Position numbers and translations under genes: made by a program. Shown here piece by piece: positions 15,731 through 24,616 of a stretch of DNA of 37,986 nucleotides. This stretch comes from Janthinobacterium sp. UMAB-56 (GTDB lineage Bacteria > Pseudomonadota > Gammaproteobacteria > Burkholderiales > Burkholderiaceae_D), in assembly GCF_900095265.1 (NCBI RefSeq), contig NZ_LT607655.1, positions 292,306 through 330,291 on the forward strand. Direction: 5' to 3'. The notes under the pieces are model-generated. The model was not told the origin of the DNA. It did no database searches and was given only the letters and a program-made list of their open reading frames with translations. Positions within the stretch are counted from its first letter, which is position 1. Every line of letters starts with the position of its first letter.

Positions 15731-16504
15731 CTACCCTTTCAATTCATCGATCGCCGCCTCGACCTCGAGGCGTTCCTTGGCGTCCAGTGCCACGCATTCG
15801 GCCGCCTTTTCATACAAGGCCAGCGCTTCCGCCAGCTTTCTCTTTGCGTCGAGCATGTTCAAGGCGCGCGCATATTCGCTGTGCGCCAGCGCCGAATGGG
15901 GCATCAGGGCCAGCGCCGTCTTGAAGTGCTGATAGCCATCTTCCTTGTTGGCGCCGTAGGTAAGGCCGCCTATCATGGCGCCGACCTTGTCGATAATTTC
16001 CGTATGATAAATCCCAAACGCGATATGCGCTTCCGCATGCATGGGCGCCACCGTCATCGTGCGGTCCAGGCTATTGCGCACGCGCGCGCCCATGCCCTGT
16101 GCCAGGGCCTTGACGACGGAGGTGCCCAGCGCATAGCGGCCCAGGCTGTAAGCATGCCAGTAATAGCCGGCCGGATTGTCCGGCTGCTCGCTCTGCTGGC
16201 GCTCGCAGCGCTCCGCCACTTCCTCGTACATGTCGAGTTTCTGGCTGTCGTTTACTTCCAGGTGCGTGGCGTAGATGCAGGTCGCCTTGTGTGCCACCGC
16301 ATAGCCGGGCACGCCGACGGCCAGGCCCAGCTTCACGGCGCGCTCGAAGTCGCCCGCATGGAAGGCCAGCCAGGCCTGCACCAGCGCAGGGTGCGTGGGA
16401 AAGGGTTCCACGTCGCCCTCATGCAGGCGCGCCCAGGCCGCTTCCAGCGTCAGCGGGGTGTAAACATATGCTTCGTTCGGATAGGGGAATAGTTTCCAAG
16501 CCAT
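15731..16504 (-). CDS. TPR-like repeat protein of unknown function
   Basis: This is a soluble protein of 257 residues made of helical pairs resembling tetratricopeptide repeats (ALVQAWLAFHAGDFERAVKL; ALAHSEYARALNMLDAKRKL; ALYEKAAECVALDAKERLEV). The central part (YYWHAYSLGRYALG and AHIAFGIYHTEIIDKVGA) resembles bacterial relatives of the RMD/regulator-of-microtubule-dynamics TPR family. It has no signal peptide. GGAG six bases before the ATG supports the start. It sits between the TetR gene (41 bases upstream) and the LOG gene (8 bases downstream). A scaffold or protein-interaction role is likely, partner unknown. Confidence 0.8.
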   Translation of the reverse strand: MAWKLFPYPNEAYVYTPLTLEAAWARLHEGDVEPFPTHPALVQAWLAFHAGDFERAVKLGLAVGVPGYAVAHKATCIYATHLEVNDSQKLDMYEEVAERCERQQSEQPDNPAGYYWHAYSLGRYALGTSVVKALAQGMGARVRNSLDRTMTVAPMHAEAHIAFGIYHTEIIDKVGAMIGGLTYGANKEDGYQHFKTALALMPHSALAHSEYARALNMLDAKRKLAEALALYEKAAECVALDAKERLEVEAAIDELKG

Positions 16505-16545
16505 ACATGTCTCCTGTAAATAACGACGTAGCGCCAGCAGCCGCG

Positions 16546-17217
16546 TCAGTCGTTCTTGAGTTTGGTCACATACTCTTCCGACAGTTTGCGAAACAGCAAA
16601 TGCGTTTCATTGCGCAAATACGGCCCGATCAGGGACAGCACCTGATAGCAGCCGCGCGCCAGCGCATCGGACATCGATTGCTGCTCACTGTACTTGCGCG
16701 GGTTGCGCACATACTCGTACGACAGCCAGTAGGTGGCAACGACCACCATATTCGTCGCCATCGCCGCCACTTCCATGTCCGACGCGGCCAAAGACTGTTC
16801 GCTGCGCAAATCTTCGCACAGCTGCGTGGCCACCTTGATCTTGTGCGCCAGGATCAATTTGAAGTGCAATTCGAGCTTGCGGTTGCGCGACAACAAATCG
16901 TTGAGGTCGCGATAGAAAAAGCGGTAGCGCCAGATCAATTCAAACATCAGGTGCAAATACAACCAGACATCCTCGATGTTCGAACGGCGCCCGTCGGGCA
17001 CGGTCAGGATGCGTTCGATTTCCGCCTCGAACTGGACGAAGATCGAATTGACGATATCGTCCTTGTTACGGAAGTGGTAGTACAGGTTTCCGGGCGAGAT
17101 ATTCATCTCTTCCGCGATCACGGTTGTCGTGATATTCGGCTCACCAAACTCATTGAACAGGCGCAGCGACAACTCCAGGATGCGTTCGCGGGTACGACGT
17201 GGTGCTTTTTGTAGCAT
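16546..17217 (-). CDS. TetR/AcrR family transcriptional regulator
   Basis: The product has 223 residues. An N-terminal TetR helix-turn-helix (RRTRERILELSLRLFNEFG, then ITTTVIAEEMNISPGNLYYHF, residues ~7-55) precedes a long helical ligand or dimer domain containing the stretch ELIWRYRFFYRDLNDLL typical of the TetR_C_13972-like subgroup common in Burkholderiales. The start at 17217 (MLQKAPRRTRERI) is preferred over an upstream in-frame codon, with AGAGAG ten bases ahead. It heads the TPR-LOG unit, and autoregulation plus control of these genes is the simplest reading. The effector is unknown. Confidence 0.9.
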   Translation of the reverse strand: MLQKAPRRTRERILELSLRLFNEFGEPNITTTVIAEEMNISPGNLYYHFRNKDDIVNSIFVQFEAEIERILTVPDGRRSNIEDVWLYLHLMFELIWRYRFFYRDLNDLLSRNRKLELHFKLILAHKIKVATQLCEDLRSEQSLAASDMEVAAMATNMVVVATYWLSYEYVRNPRKYSEQQSMSDALARGCYQVLSLIGPYLRNETHLLFRKLSEEYVTKLKND

Positions 17218-17299
17218 GGCGGGCAATCTCTCTGTGTTCTGCCGCAAGCATACCACCTAAAATAGCCATGATGAAACACTGCGCCCTAAGGCGCCGGTG

Positions 17300-17326
17300 A
17301 AAAACGCAGGCAAGAAAAAGCCTGCG
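17300..17326 (-). terminator. Rho-independent terminator after the PhaF-like phasin
   Basis: Stem CGCAGGC, 8-base loop, stem GCCTGCG, followed in the minus direction by TTTTT. Confidence 0.8.
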
Positions 17327-17355
17327 CGAGCAGGCTGGAGGGCTGCGGCACCAGC

Positions 17356-17937
17356 TCAGGCGGCCGGCGCTTTTTTCTTCGCCGCCGGCTTGCTCGCTGG
17401 CTTACTCACTGGCTTGCTCGCTGGCTTGGCTGCGGCGCGCGGCGTGGACCTGGCTGCCGGCTTGGCCTGGGCCTTGGCGAGGGCCGCCTTCGGCGCGACT
17501 TTGGCTGCGGTTTTCGGCGTGGCTTTCGGCGCCGCCTTCACGGCGGGCTTGGCCGACAGGGCCGCCACCTGCAAGCTCAAGGCATCGATCTTGGCGTGCA
17601 GCGCGGCGATATCGTGTTGCATGGGCACGCCGATGGTCGCCAGCGCGCGCGCGACGCGCTCTTCGAACACTTGCTCGAGCTTGTCCCAGGAGCCGCTGGC
17701 CTGCTTGCCCACGCCGTCGGCCAGTTTGCTGACGCTGCCGCTGACATCGGCCACCTTGTCTTCCGCGCGCTGCTGGAATTGCGTGCCTTCCTTCACCAGC
17801 CTGGAAAACACGCGCCCGCCCTCTTCTTGCGCCTTGGCGAAGGCACCGAGGCCCGCCTGCCATATCTGCTGCGCGGACGAGCGCACGGCGTCCGCCAATT
17901 CCTTGTCTTCCGCCAACTCTTTCAATTTCTTCACCAT
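17356..17937 (-). CDS. PhaI/PhaF-type phasin with histone-like tail
   Basis: Residues 1-~120 form the phasin helix domain (IWQAGLGAFAKAQEEGGRVFSRLVKEG is the family signature region), ending in a short coiled coil (AALHAKIDALSLQVAALSA). Residues ~130-193 are an Ala/Lys/Pro-rich, histone H1-like tail with SKPx repeats. In Pseudomonas PhaF the same plan lets the protein coat PHA granules and bind the nucleoid, helping granule segregation. The DNA of the tail near 17391-17430 is a 12-base imperfect tandem repeat that could vary in copy number. A shared inverted repeat lies just upstream (18001-18022). Confidence 0.9.
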   Translation of the reverse strand: MVKKLKELAEDKELADAVRSSAQQIWQAGLGAFAKAQEEGGRVFSRLVKEGTQFQQRAEDKVADVSGSVSKLADGVGKQASGSWDKLEQVFEERVARALATIGVPMQHDIAALHAKIDALSLQVAALSAKPAVKAAPKATPKTAAKVAPKAALAKAQAKPAARSTPRAAAKPASKPVSKPASKPAAKKKAPAA

Positions 17938-18000
17938 CGTCCGCTCCCGTCATGTGAAAAGCCATGCCACTTCATGGATGCTTTTTATTCTAGAGAGCAA

Positions 18001-18022
18001 AACTAGAGACGGGAGTCTAATT
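18001..18022. promoter_or_regulatory. Inverted repeat AACTAGA-N8-TCTAATT upstream of the PhaF-like phasin
   Basis: The seven-base arms match at six positions, with an eight-base spacer. The repeat lies just upstream of a minus-strand -10 candidate TAGAAT (17992-17987), where a regulator would overlap the -35. A near-identical element is at 25229-25250. Confidence 0.45.
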
Positions 18023-18071
18023 CGATAGTGAACTGCCTCGCAACGTGCGCCAGCGCACACGTGGAAAACGA

Positions 18072-21000
18072 TCAGGCCGCCACTTTCACCGGGCCATGCA
18101 ACAGCTTGTGCAGGCGGAAGCCTTCGCGGATATTCTCGCGCAGCACGGCGCCTTTCCACGGCTTGGTGTAGAAGCGGTCGACGGCGCCGCGGTTGATGGC
18201 CGCCATGATGGGCGTCAGGTCGGCAAAGGCCGACAGCATGATGCGGAAGGTATCGGGGCACAGGTGCTTGACCCGCTCCATGAATTCGGTGCCGCTCATG
18301 AGCGGCATGCACTGGTCGCAGAGGATCACCTGCACCTTGTGGCGCGCCAGGAGGTCGAAGCCCTCGGCAGCCGTCTGCGCCGTCAGGATGCGGTAGCCGT
18401 CCTGCGCCAGGAAGTCGCTGAGCACGTCGAGCATGAAGACATCGTCGTCGACGATCAGCAGGGTTTGCTGCTCTTCGCTGCCGGCATCCTGCGGCGCCTG
18501 CAGCAGCTTGCCACCCATCAGCATGTGCTCGAATTCTTCCTGCGGCACGGGCCGGCTGAAATAATAGCCTTGCATCTCGTCACAGCCGTGGCGCCGCAGG
18601 TAGGCCAACTGTGCATCGTTTTCCACGCCTTCGGCGATCACATCGAGCTTCATGCTGTGGGCCATGCTGATGATGGCCAGCACGATGGCCGCGTCGTCCG
18701 GATTGCTGGTCACTTCGCGCACGAAGGCGATATCGATCTTCAGCTTGTCGATGGGGAAGCGCTTCAGGTAGGCCAGGCTGGAATAACCTGTGCCAAAATC
18801 GTCGATGGAAATCTGGATGCCCAGCGCCTTCAGGTTGCGCAGCACGGAGATGGTTTCTTCGGCATTCGACATCAGCGAGCTTTCCGTCAGCTCCAGCTCC
18901 AGCAGGTCGGGCGCGATATCGTGCTTGCGGATCGCCTTGAGCACCTCTTCTTCCAGGCCGCCAACGAAAAACTGGATGCCCGACACATTCACCGACAGGT
19001 GTACGGGACCGATGCTGCTGGCGCACCACTCGCTGATCTTCTTGCAGGCCTCGTCGAGCACCCAGTTACCGACACGGACAATGAGACCCGTTTCTTCCAG
19101 CAGAGGGATGAACAGGGCCGGCGAGACCATGCCGTGGCCCGGACGGCGCCAGCGTATCAGCGCCTCGGCGCCGCTGATGCGCCCCGAGATGATATTCACC
19201 TTGGGCTGGAAGAACAGCACGAATTCTTCATTGTCGATGGCACGCCGCAGGGCATTTTCCATGTCCAGCCGCGCCATCGATTGCGCATTCATTTCCGCCG
19301 TGAAGAAGCGGAAGGCGTCGCGGCCCGCTTCCTTGGCGCGGTACATGGCCGTGTCGGCATACTGAATCAGGGTGTCCGCATCGACGCCATCGTCGGGGTA
19401 CACGGAAATGCCGATGCTGACCGTCACCGTCACCTCATGACCCTGCAAGTCGAAAGGCTTGCGCATCGCCTCGCGGATCTTGTCGACCACGCCCACGGCG
19501 TGCTGGGCGCCTTCGGGCAGCAGCAGGATGGTGGCAAATTCATCGCCGCCAAAGCGGCCGATGGTATCGCGCACGCGCAGGCAGTCGACGAGGCGACTGG
19601 AAAACTGGCGCAGCAGGTCGTCACCGATGGTGTGGCCCAGGGTGTCGTTGATATTCTTGAAGCGGTCGATATCCATGAACAGCACGGCCACGGCCCACTG
19701 GTGTTCGGCCGCCTGGGACAGGGAATGGGTCAGCGAAGCGTAGAACTGGCTGCGGTTCGGCAAGCCCGTCAAGGTGTCGAAATGGGCCAGCTTCATCAGG
19801 CGCTGCTCGGCATCCTTGCGCTCGGTGATATCGCGCGCCACGGCCACCAGTATCCAGCTCTGCCCCGAGCGCAGGGTGCGCCGCTGCACTTCCACCGACA
19901 GCGGCGAGCCGTCCTTGCGCTGCAACTGCAATTCCGTCATCGGACCGCCCTGATCGCCGGCCAGCAGTTTGTTGTACAGCTCTTCCAGCTGGGCTTCGCC
20001 CTCGTGCGCGCGGCCAGGCCCCACGCGCAGGAAATCCTCGCGTTCAAAACCGAGCATGCGGCAGGCAGTCTGGTTGACATCGACAAAGCACATGCCGGCG
20101 CGGTCGACGAGGAAAATCGCATCGGCCGTGGCATCCATCGCCAGGCGGAAGCGGCGCAGGTCTTCGTCGAGGCGGATGCGCGCTGCCATGTCCAGTGTCA
20201 GCTGCTCGTGATGGCGCTTGATTTCGTCGTATAACAGCAGGTTGTCGTAGGCGACGGCGATCTGCGCCGCCACCGTGGCGGCGACGCGCTCGTCAACTTC
20301 GGAAAACTCATTCGCCCCCAGCTTGTCGACCAGGTACAGCCAGCCGTGGCTGCGCTCGCGCGAGGCGATGGCCACGCCCAGGAAGGAGTGCACGGGCGGG
20401 TGCGTGTCGGGCAGGCCCAGCGCGCCGGGGTCGCCCTTCAAGCCATTCACACGGTAGGGCTGGCGCTGTTCCAGCAAGCGGTTCAAGATGCCCGTGCGCG
20501 GCGCGCTGGCGATACGCTCGAGGTTCTTCTCCGCGCCGCACGAGGAAAAATAGCTGAGCTTGTCGGCGCCCTCTTCCAGCACGCCGATGCAGGCGTACTT
20601 GGAGACGCAGATATTCTGCGCCACCTTGCAGCCCGCCTCGATCAGGGCACGCGGATCGCGTTCGGCGCCCAGCTCGATGCCCAGTTCGATCAGGGCCGTC
20701 AGGCGCAGGCTCACCGCCTGCAAGCTCGACAGCGAGCGCGACAGACGCTCGGTCATGATGGCCAGATCTTCGGGGATGGCGGCATGGCCCTCGCGCAGGC
20801 TGGCCAGCTGGGAAATCTGCTGGCTGCTCGACTCGAGTTCATCGAGGTAGCCGCTGACCTGGTGCTCGATGCCGGCCAGCTTGCCCGTGGCGGGAGGGGC
20901 AGCAGCACCGCCCGCGTCCGGCACAACGGGCGCGGGCGCGGCCACCGGCATCAGCCCCAGCGCCTCGTTGACGGTGCGCACGATGACCTCGGGATCGGAC

Positions 21001-21710
21001 GGCTTGGGCAGCACCCAGCGCACGCCGCACGCCTGCGCCAGCAAGATCGCTTCCTGCTCGCGGTAGGTGGCTGTATAAAAGATGATGGGCACGTCGGTCA
21101 GCGCGGGATCGGCATGCACGCGCGTGACGAATTCGTAGCCGTCCATGTTCGGCATGAGGATGTCGGAAATGATCAGGTCCGGCCGTTCGGTGCGCAGAAT
21201 TTCCAGCGCGTCGGCACCATTCGCCGCTTCCAGCAGGCGGTGGCCGCCGTAGCCCAAGAGTGCAGTCAGGAACTCGCGGTTCAACACATGATCATCGACG
21301 ATCAATATAGTCGCTATGTCGTTTTTAACGGGCGTCGACGGCGCCCCGGGTAAAAAAGACTCGAGCTCCGCGACAAACAGGTCCGGTTCGATCGGCTTGC
21401 CGATGTAGCCATTGAAGCCAGCTTCGAGCAGCCGTTCGCGGTCGCCCACCATGGCCAGCGCCGTCACGGCCAGGGCCGGGATCTTGCGCAGTTGCGGGTC
21501 TTTCTTCAGTTCCGCCACCACGCCATAGCCATCGAGCTTGGGCAAATGCACATCGCAAATGATCAGGTCAGGCAATTCGCTGCGCGCCATGCGCACGCCC
21601 TCTTCGCCGTCATAGGCGGCCAGCGGCGTATACCCGAAGGCGCGCAGCAAATACACCATCAATTCCATATTGGTGGCGTTATCTTCGATAATCAGGATAC
21701 GTGCAGACAA
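18072..21710 (-). CDS. Multi-sensor hybrid c-di-GMP protein REC-REC-GAF-PAS-GGDEF-EAL-REC
   Basis: A protein of 1212 residues. REC1 (3-120) has phospho-acceptor Asp53 and Lys105; REC2 (134-252) has Asp183 and Lys236. A GAF domain spans ~340-490, a PAS ~520-635 and GGDEF ~640-805, with an intact GGDEF at 721-725 and the inhibitory RxxD at 712-715. EAL spans ~815-1065, with EAL at 849-851, ELTESS, DDFGTGYSSL and AEGVEN all kept. REC3 (1083-1200) has Asp1132 and Lys1183. Both synthesis and hydrolysis of c-di-GMP therefore look possible, under three phospho-inputs. There is no membrane segment and no kinase adjacent. The start is TTG; the next Met (residue 15) would destroy REC1. The gene is monocistronic. 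Confidence 0.95.
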   Translation of the reverse strand: MSARILIIEDNATNMELMVYLLRAFGYTPLAAYDGEEGVRMARSELPDLIICDVHLPKLDGYGVVAELKKDPQLRKIPALAVTALAMVGDRERLLEAGFNGYIGKPIEPDLFVAELESFLPGAPSTPVKNDIATILIVDDHVLNREFLTALLGYGGHRLLEAANGADALEILRTERPDLIISDILMPNMDGYEFVTRVHADPALTDVPIIFYTATYREQEAILLAQACGVRWVLPKPSDPEVIVRTVNEALGLMPVAAPAPVVPDAGGAAAPPATGKLAGIEHQVSGYLDELESSSQQISQLASLREGHAAIPEDLAIMTERLSRSLSSLQAVSLRLTALIELGIELGAERDPRALIEAGCKVAQNICVSKYACIGVLEEGADKLSYFSSCGAEKNLERIASAPRTGILNRLLEQRQPYRVNGLKGDPGALGLPDTHPPVHSFLGVAIASRERSHGWLYLVDKLGANEFSEVDERVAATVAAQIAVAYDNLLLYDEIKRHHEQLTLDMAARIRLDEDLRRFRLAMDATADAIFLVDRAGMCFVDVNQTACRMLGFEREDFLRVGPGRAHEGEAQLEELYNKLLAGDQGGPMTELQLQRKDGSPLSVEVQRRTLRSGQSWILVAVARDITERKDAEQRLMKLAHFDTLTGLPNRSQFYASLTHSLSQAAEHQWAVAVLFMDIDRFKNINDTLGHTIGDDLLRQFSSRLVDCLRVRDTIGRFGGDEFATILLLPEGAQHAVGVVDKIREAMRKPFDLQGHEVTVTVSIGISVYPDDGVDADTLIQYADTAMYRAKEAGRDAFRFFTAEMNAQSMARLDMENALRRAIDNEEFVLFFQPKVNIISGRISGAEALIRWRRPGHGMVSPALFIPLLEETGLIVRVGNWVLDEACKKISEWCASSIGPVHLSVNVSGIQFFVGGLEEEVLKAIRKHDIAPDLLELELTESSLMSNAEETISVLRNLKALGIQISIDDFGTGYSSLAYLKRFPIDKLKIDIAFVREVTSNPDDAAIVLAIISMAHSMKLDVIAEGVENDAQLAYLRRHGCDEMQGYYFSRPVPQEEFEHMLMGGKLLQAPQDAGSEEQQTLLIVDDDVFMLDVLSDFLAQDGYRILTAQTAAEGFDLLARHKVQVILCDQCMPLMSGTEFMERVKHLCPDTFRIMLSAFADLTPIMAAINRGAVDRFYTKPWKGAVLRENIREGFRLHKLLHGPVKVAA

Positions 21711-22012
21711 TTAGCGCCCCCAACAAAAACTGCATGGACTCATTTTCCGCCTGCGCTCATCTTTCAACATGCGCGGGCTGCATAGCAATCTTATAACATC
21801 TTTCCATACATCCAGAGAAAAATCTGGCGGCAGGATGCCAGCAGAATGGAGCAAGCGTTCTCAAGAACAGATTTCCACCAGCGCTGTTCTGACGTTAGCT
21901 TAATACAGTAAGCCAGTGGAAAACAGCATTTTTTGCCCCTTGCACTATTAAACATGGGCAACAGCAGAGTCAAAACCGATACTCTTGCCATGCAGATAAA
22001 ACACAACAGTAC
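21711..22012. other. Intergenic region without supported gene
   Basis: About 300 bases of lower GC than the neighbours, between two minus-strand genes. It must hold the promoter of the large REC-GGDEF-EAL gene. No terminator of the lipase operon, regulatory repeat or coding frame with a ribosome-binding site could be supported. Confidence 0.45.
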
Positions 22013-22972
22013 TCAGGCAAAATGGGAGGAAGATGGGGCCTCGCTGACTTCGTAGTTGATAGTAATTTCTACCAGCAACTGACGCAGCACCCACGCATCG
22101 CTGGCCAGCGCCACATGGCCAACCCCGCCAAAGGCGATATTGCGCGCGCCGGGCAGGTAGGCGGAAGTTTGCGGCGCGACGATATTGTCGTGATACGAAT
22201 ACATCGAGGTGATCAGGGCGCGCGTTTCAGGTGCTTCGCTGGCCGCCAGCTGCGCCAGCCAACCGCTGGGTGCGTCGCCGATACGACTCATCTGCCGCGC
22301 ATTCACGCCCGCAGCCAGATTGGCCAGCGCCGTGCCGTGGTGCGGCGTGCCGAGGGTGATGATGCGCGCCACGCGGGCCGCGCCATGGCGCCGCAGCCAG
22401 GCGCGCGCCACCAGACCGCCCATGCTGTGAGCAACGATGATGATGCGCTCGCTGCCCGTGCGGGCGCACAGCGCCTCGATGGCCTGCTCCACTTGCGGCA
22501 CGAACTCCTCGATGTCGGCGGCGATGGGTTCCAGGTCGACGCCGTCATGCACGATGCCCGCCTGCGCCAGCTGCCGGCTCAGTTGCGCCCAGTAGCCGCC
22601 GTTGCACACATAGCCGTGCACCAGCAGCACCGGCAGGCCCTGGCCGGGCGTGATGCAGTCGGCCGCATGCAGGCGCGGACGCAGCATGCCCCACGACGAC
22701 GTCCACAGGGTGGCGCGCAACTCGCCCAGGAACAGGCGCGCGGCGCCGCGGACACCGAGCTGATATTCCTGTGGCACGGGGCTGCCAACACTCCGGCTTT
22801 GCCAGAAATTGCGCGCCACGATCAGCGCGCGCGCGGCCAGCAGCATGGCGCCCGCCAGCAGCACGGCCATGACGGGCGAAGCGACGCCCCACGCCTGCAT
22901 GGCCAGGTAGGCCACCCCCAGCACGGCCAGCACCTGCAGCAGCATCAGCCACTTGAGTATGCGCGCGATCAC
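22013..22972 (-). CDS. Membrane-anchored alpha/beta-hydrolase (lipase/esterase)
   Basis: The product has 319 residues. Two hydrophobic segments near the N-terminus (residues 7-26 and 32-52) anchor it to the inner membrane. The hydrolase domain begins at VLLVHGYVCNGGYW (oxyanion hole), with nucleophile Ser183 in AHSMGG, probable acid Asp262 in YSYHDNIVAP and His286 in GGVGHVAL. It belongs with triacylglycerol lipase/PGAP1-like bacterial lipases. The start is a GTG that overlaps the TGA of the GMC oxidoreductase gene (GTGA), so translation is coupled. This suggests release of an alcohol or acyl substrate that the oxidoreductase then handles, which is inference. Confidence 0.88.
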   Translation of the reverse strand: MIARILKWLMLLQVLAVLGVAYLAMQAWGVASPVMAVLLAGAMLLAARALIVARNFWQSRSVGSPVPQEYQLGVRGAARLFLGELRATLWTSSWGMLRPRLHAADCITPGQGLPVLLVHGYVCNGGYWAQLSRQLAQAGIVHDGVDLEPIAADIEEFVPQVEQAIEALCARTGSERIIIVAHSMGGLVARAWLRRHGAARVARIITLGTPHHGTALANLAAGVNARQMSRIGDAPSGWLAQLAASEAPETRALITSMYSYHDNIVAPQTSAYLPGARNIAFGGVGHVALASDAWVLRQLLVEITINYEVSEAPSSSHFA

Positions 22973-24609
22973 GCCGTCGTCGCAGTAGAAACGGGAACGG
23001 GGGCAGGCTTGCCCGTCACCGCTTGCGCCAGGCCGCTGGCAAGGCGCGCGGCCAGCGCATAAATCGTCAGTTGCGGATTGGCGCCTATGGAGGTGGGGAA
23101 CAGCGAACCGTCGTGCACGGACAGGTTGCGCACGCCGTGGTAGCGACCATCGGCCCCCGTCACGCCCAGGCGGGCATCGTCCGACATGGCGCAGCCGCCC
23201 ATCACGTGGGCCGACACCACGCGCGCCAGCAAGGCTTTCATCGGCAAATCGCCGATGGCCTGTTTCGCCTGCGCCCAGCTCGTGTAGTGGCCGGCCATCT
23301 CATGCACGGGATACACGCTCTGCGCGCCGGCGGCGAACTGGATTTCCGCCATCGACAGCAGCGCGCGCCGCGCGCCATCCCAGATGAAAGGCGTGAGCGG
23401 GTAGTCGAGCACGGGCGCGCCGACACTGTCGATGGACACGCTGCCGCCCGCCGAATCATGGTGAAAGCCGTCGCGCAGCAGCGCCAGCAAGCCGTGCACA
23501 TGGGGGAACTCGCGCATGGTGCGCGCATGTTCATCGCCGAAGCCGCCCATGGTGGTGGCCATCAGCAGCGGATGCAAAGGCGGCGCTTCGAGCTTGTAGC
23601 CGATAGGGCCGTCGATGGGCGCCACGTGCAGGAAATGGTCGGAATAGATCGTCTGCGGCGCGCCCGCATAGGCGTCGACGCGCTGCTTGAACAGGCCAGC
23701 GGAAATCACAGTCGGATGCAAAAAGGTGCGCCGACCGAGCAAGCCGTGCGGGTCGGGCGCCTGCGAGCGCAGCAGCAGGGCCGGCGAGTTGATGGCGCCG
23801 CCGGCCAGCACAAAATGCCTGGCGCGCAGCGTGAGGCGTACGCCCGTCGGCGCCTGCCCGGCAGCATCCAGCGCCGTCACCTGCAGGCTGTCGATACGCT
23901 CGCCCTTGAAGCTGAAACGCTGGGCGCGCGCATGCACCAGCAGGCCCGCGCCCAGCGCCAGCGCGGCGGGGATCGTCGTCACCAGCATCGACTGCTTGGC
24001 ATTCGTCGGGCAGCCCATGCCGCAGTAGCCGAGGTTCCAGCAGCCATTCACATTGCGCCGGATGGCGGCAGTGGGTATGCCCAGCGCCGTGGCGCCACGG
24101 CGCAATAAATCGTTGTTTTCATTGGGCGGCGCGGCCCAGTCACTCACGTGCAGGCGTTTTTCCATCATGGCGAACCATGGCGCCATGGCATCCACGGAAT
24201 AGCCGGACAAAGCAAAATGCTTGCGCCAGTATTCCAGGGTGCCGGGCGGCGTGCGAAAACTCGAGGTCCAGTTGACGGTGGTCGAACCGCCCACGGTGCG
24301 CCCCTGCAGGATATTGATCGCCTTGTCGCGCGTCTTGCGCGCGGCCGACTCCTGGTACAACGTGGGATAGGCGTCCGCTTCGCGCATTTTGAAATCCTGC
24401 GACGACTTCAAGCCGCCCTCTTCGACAATCAAGACCTTCAGGCCGGCCAGCGCGAGGATTTCCGCCGTCACGCCGCCGCCGGCGCCGCTGCCGATGACGA
24501 CGACATCGGCCTCGAGGGTGCGGTCGGATACCAGGGTGCTGGCGTCGGTAACGTTCCAGCCGCCGGCCACGCCGATGGCGATGGGGTCGGATATGGGGGA
24601 TGTGCTCAT
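22969..24609 (-). CDS. GMC-family FAD-dependent oxidoreductase
   Basis: The product has 546 residues. The FAD-binding Rossmann motif VVIGSGAGGGVTAE (37-50), the GMC signature region GRTVGGSTTVNWTSSFRTP, a Cys-rich insert (CWNLGYCGMGCPTNAK) and the C-terminal active-site block (SAHVMGGCAM, then GANPQLTIYALAAR) are all visible. The Cys-rich segment and overall plan resemble long-chain alcohol/sterol-type and gluconate-type GMC dehydrogenases rather than choline oxidase. It follows a Tat-signal subunit by 7 bases and is coupled to a lipase gene, forming a three-gene operon. The substrate is not determined; a lipophilic alcohol is plausible. AAGG 5 bases ahead of the ATG supports the start. Confidence 0.92.
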   Translation of the reverse strand: MSTSPISDPIAIGVAGGWNVTDASTLVSDRTLEADVVVIGSGAGGGVTAEILALAGLKVLIVEEGGLKSSQDFKMREADAYPTLYQESAARKTRDKAINILQGRTVGGSTTVNWTSSFRTPPGTLEYWRKHFALSGYSVDAMAPWFAMMEKRLHVSDWAAPPNENNDLLRRGATALGIPTAAIRRNVNGCWNLGYCGMGCPTNAKQSMLVTTIPAALALGAGLLVHARAQRFSFKGERIDSLQVTALDAAGQAPTGVRLTLRARHFVLAGGAINSPALLLRSQAPDPHGLLGRRTFLHPTVISAGLFKQRVDAYAGAPQTIYSDHFLHVAPIDGPIGYKLEAPPLHPLLMATTMGGFGDEHARTMREFPHVHGLLALLRDGFHHDSAGGSVSIDSVGAPVLDYPLTPFIWDGARRALLSMAEIQFAAGAQSVYPVHEMAGHYTSWAQAKQAIGDLPMKALLARVVSAHVMGGCAMSDDARLGVTGADGRYHGVRNLSVHDGSLFPTSIGANPQLTIYALAARLASGLAQAVTGKPAPVPVSTATTA

Positions 24610-24616
24610 GGATGCC

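Noticed and set aside
18045..20234. Long plus-strand open frame opposite the REC-GGDEF-EAL gene
   Set aside because: It is a shadow of the real gene; composition is His/Gln/Arg-rich with no domain. The same applies to the plus-strand frames opposite the chemotaxis receptor, the TonB receptor and the M56-M23 gene.
15044..21820. 12-base repeat CATCCAGAGAAA at 15044-15055 and 21809-21820
   Set aside because: A single shared 12-mer is expected by chance dozens of times in 38 kb, and the flanks do not align at constant spacing.
21791..22006. 71-codon minus-strand frame between the lipase and REC-GGDEF-EAL genes
   Set aside because: It has no ribosome-binding site and its composition is unlike coding DNA here.
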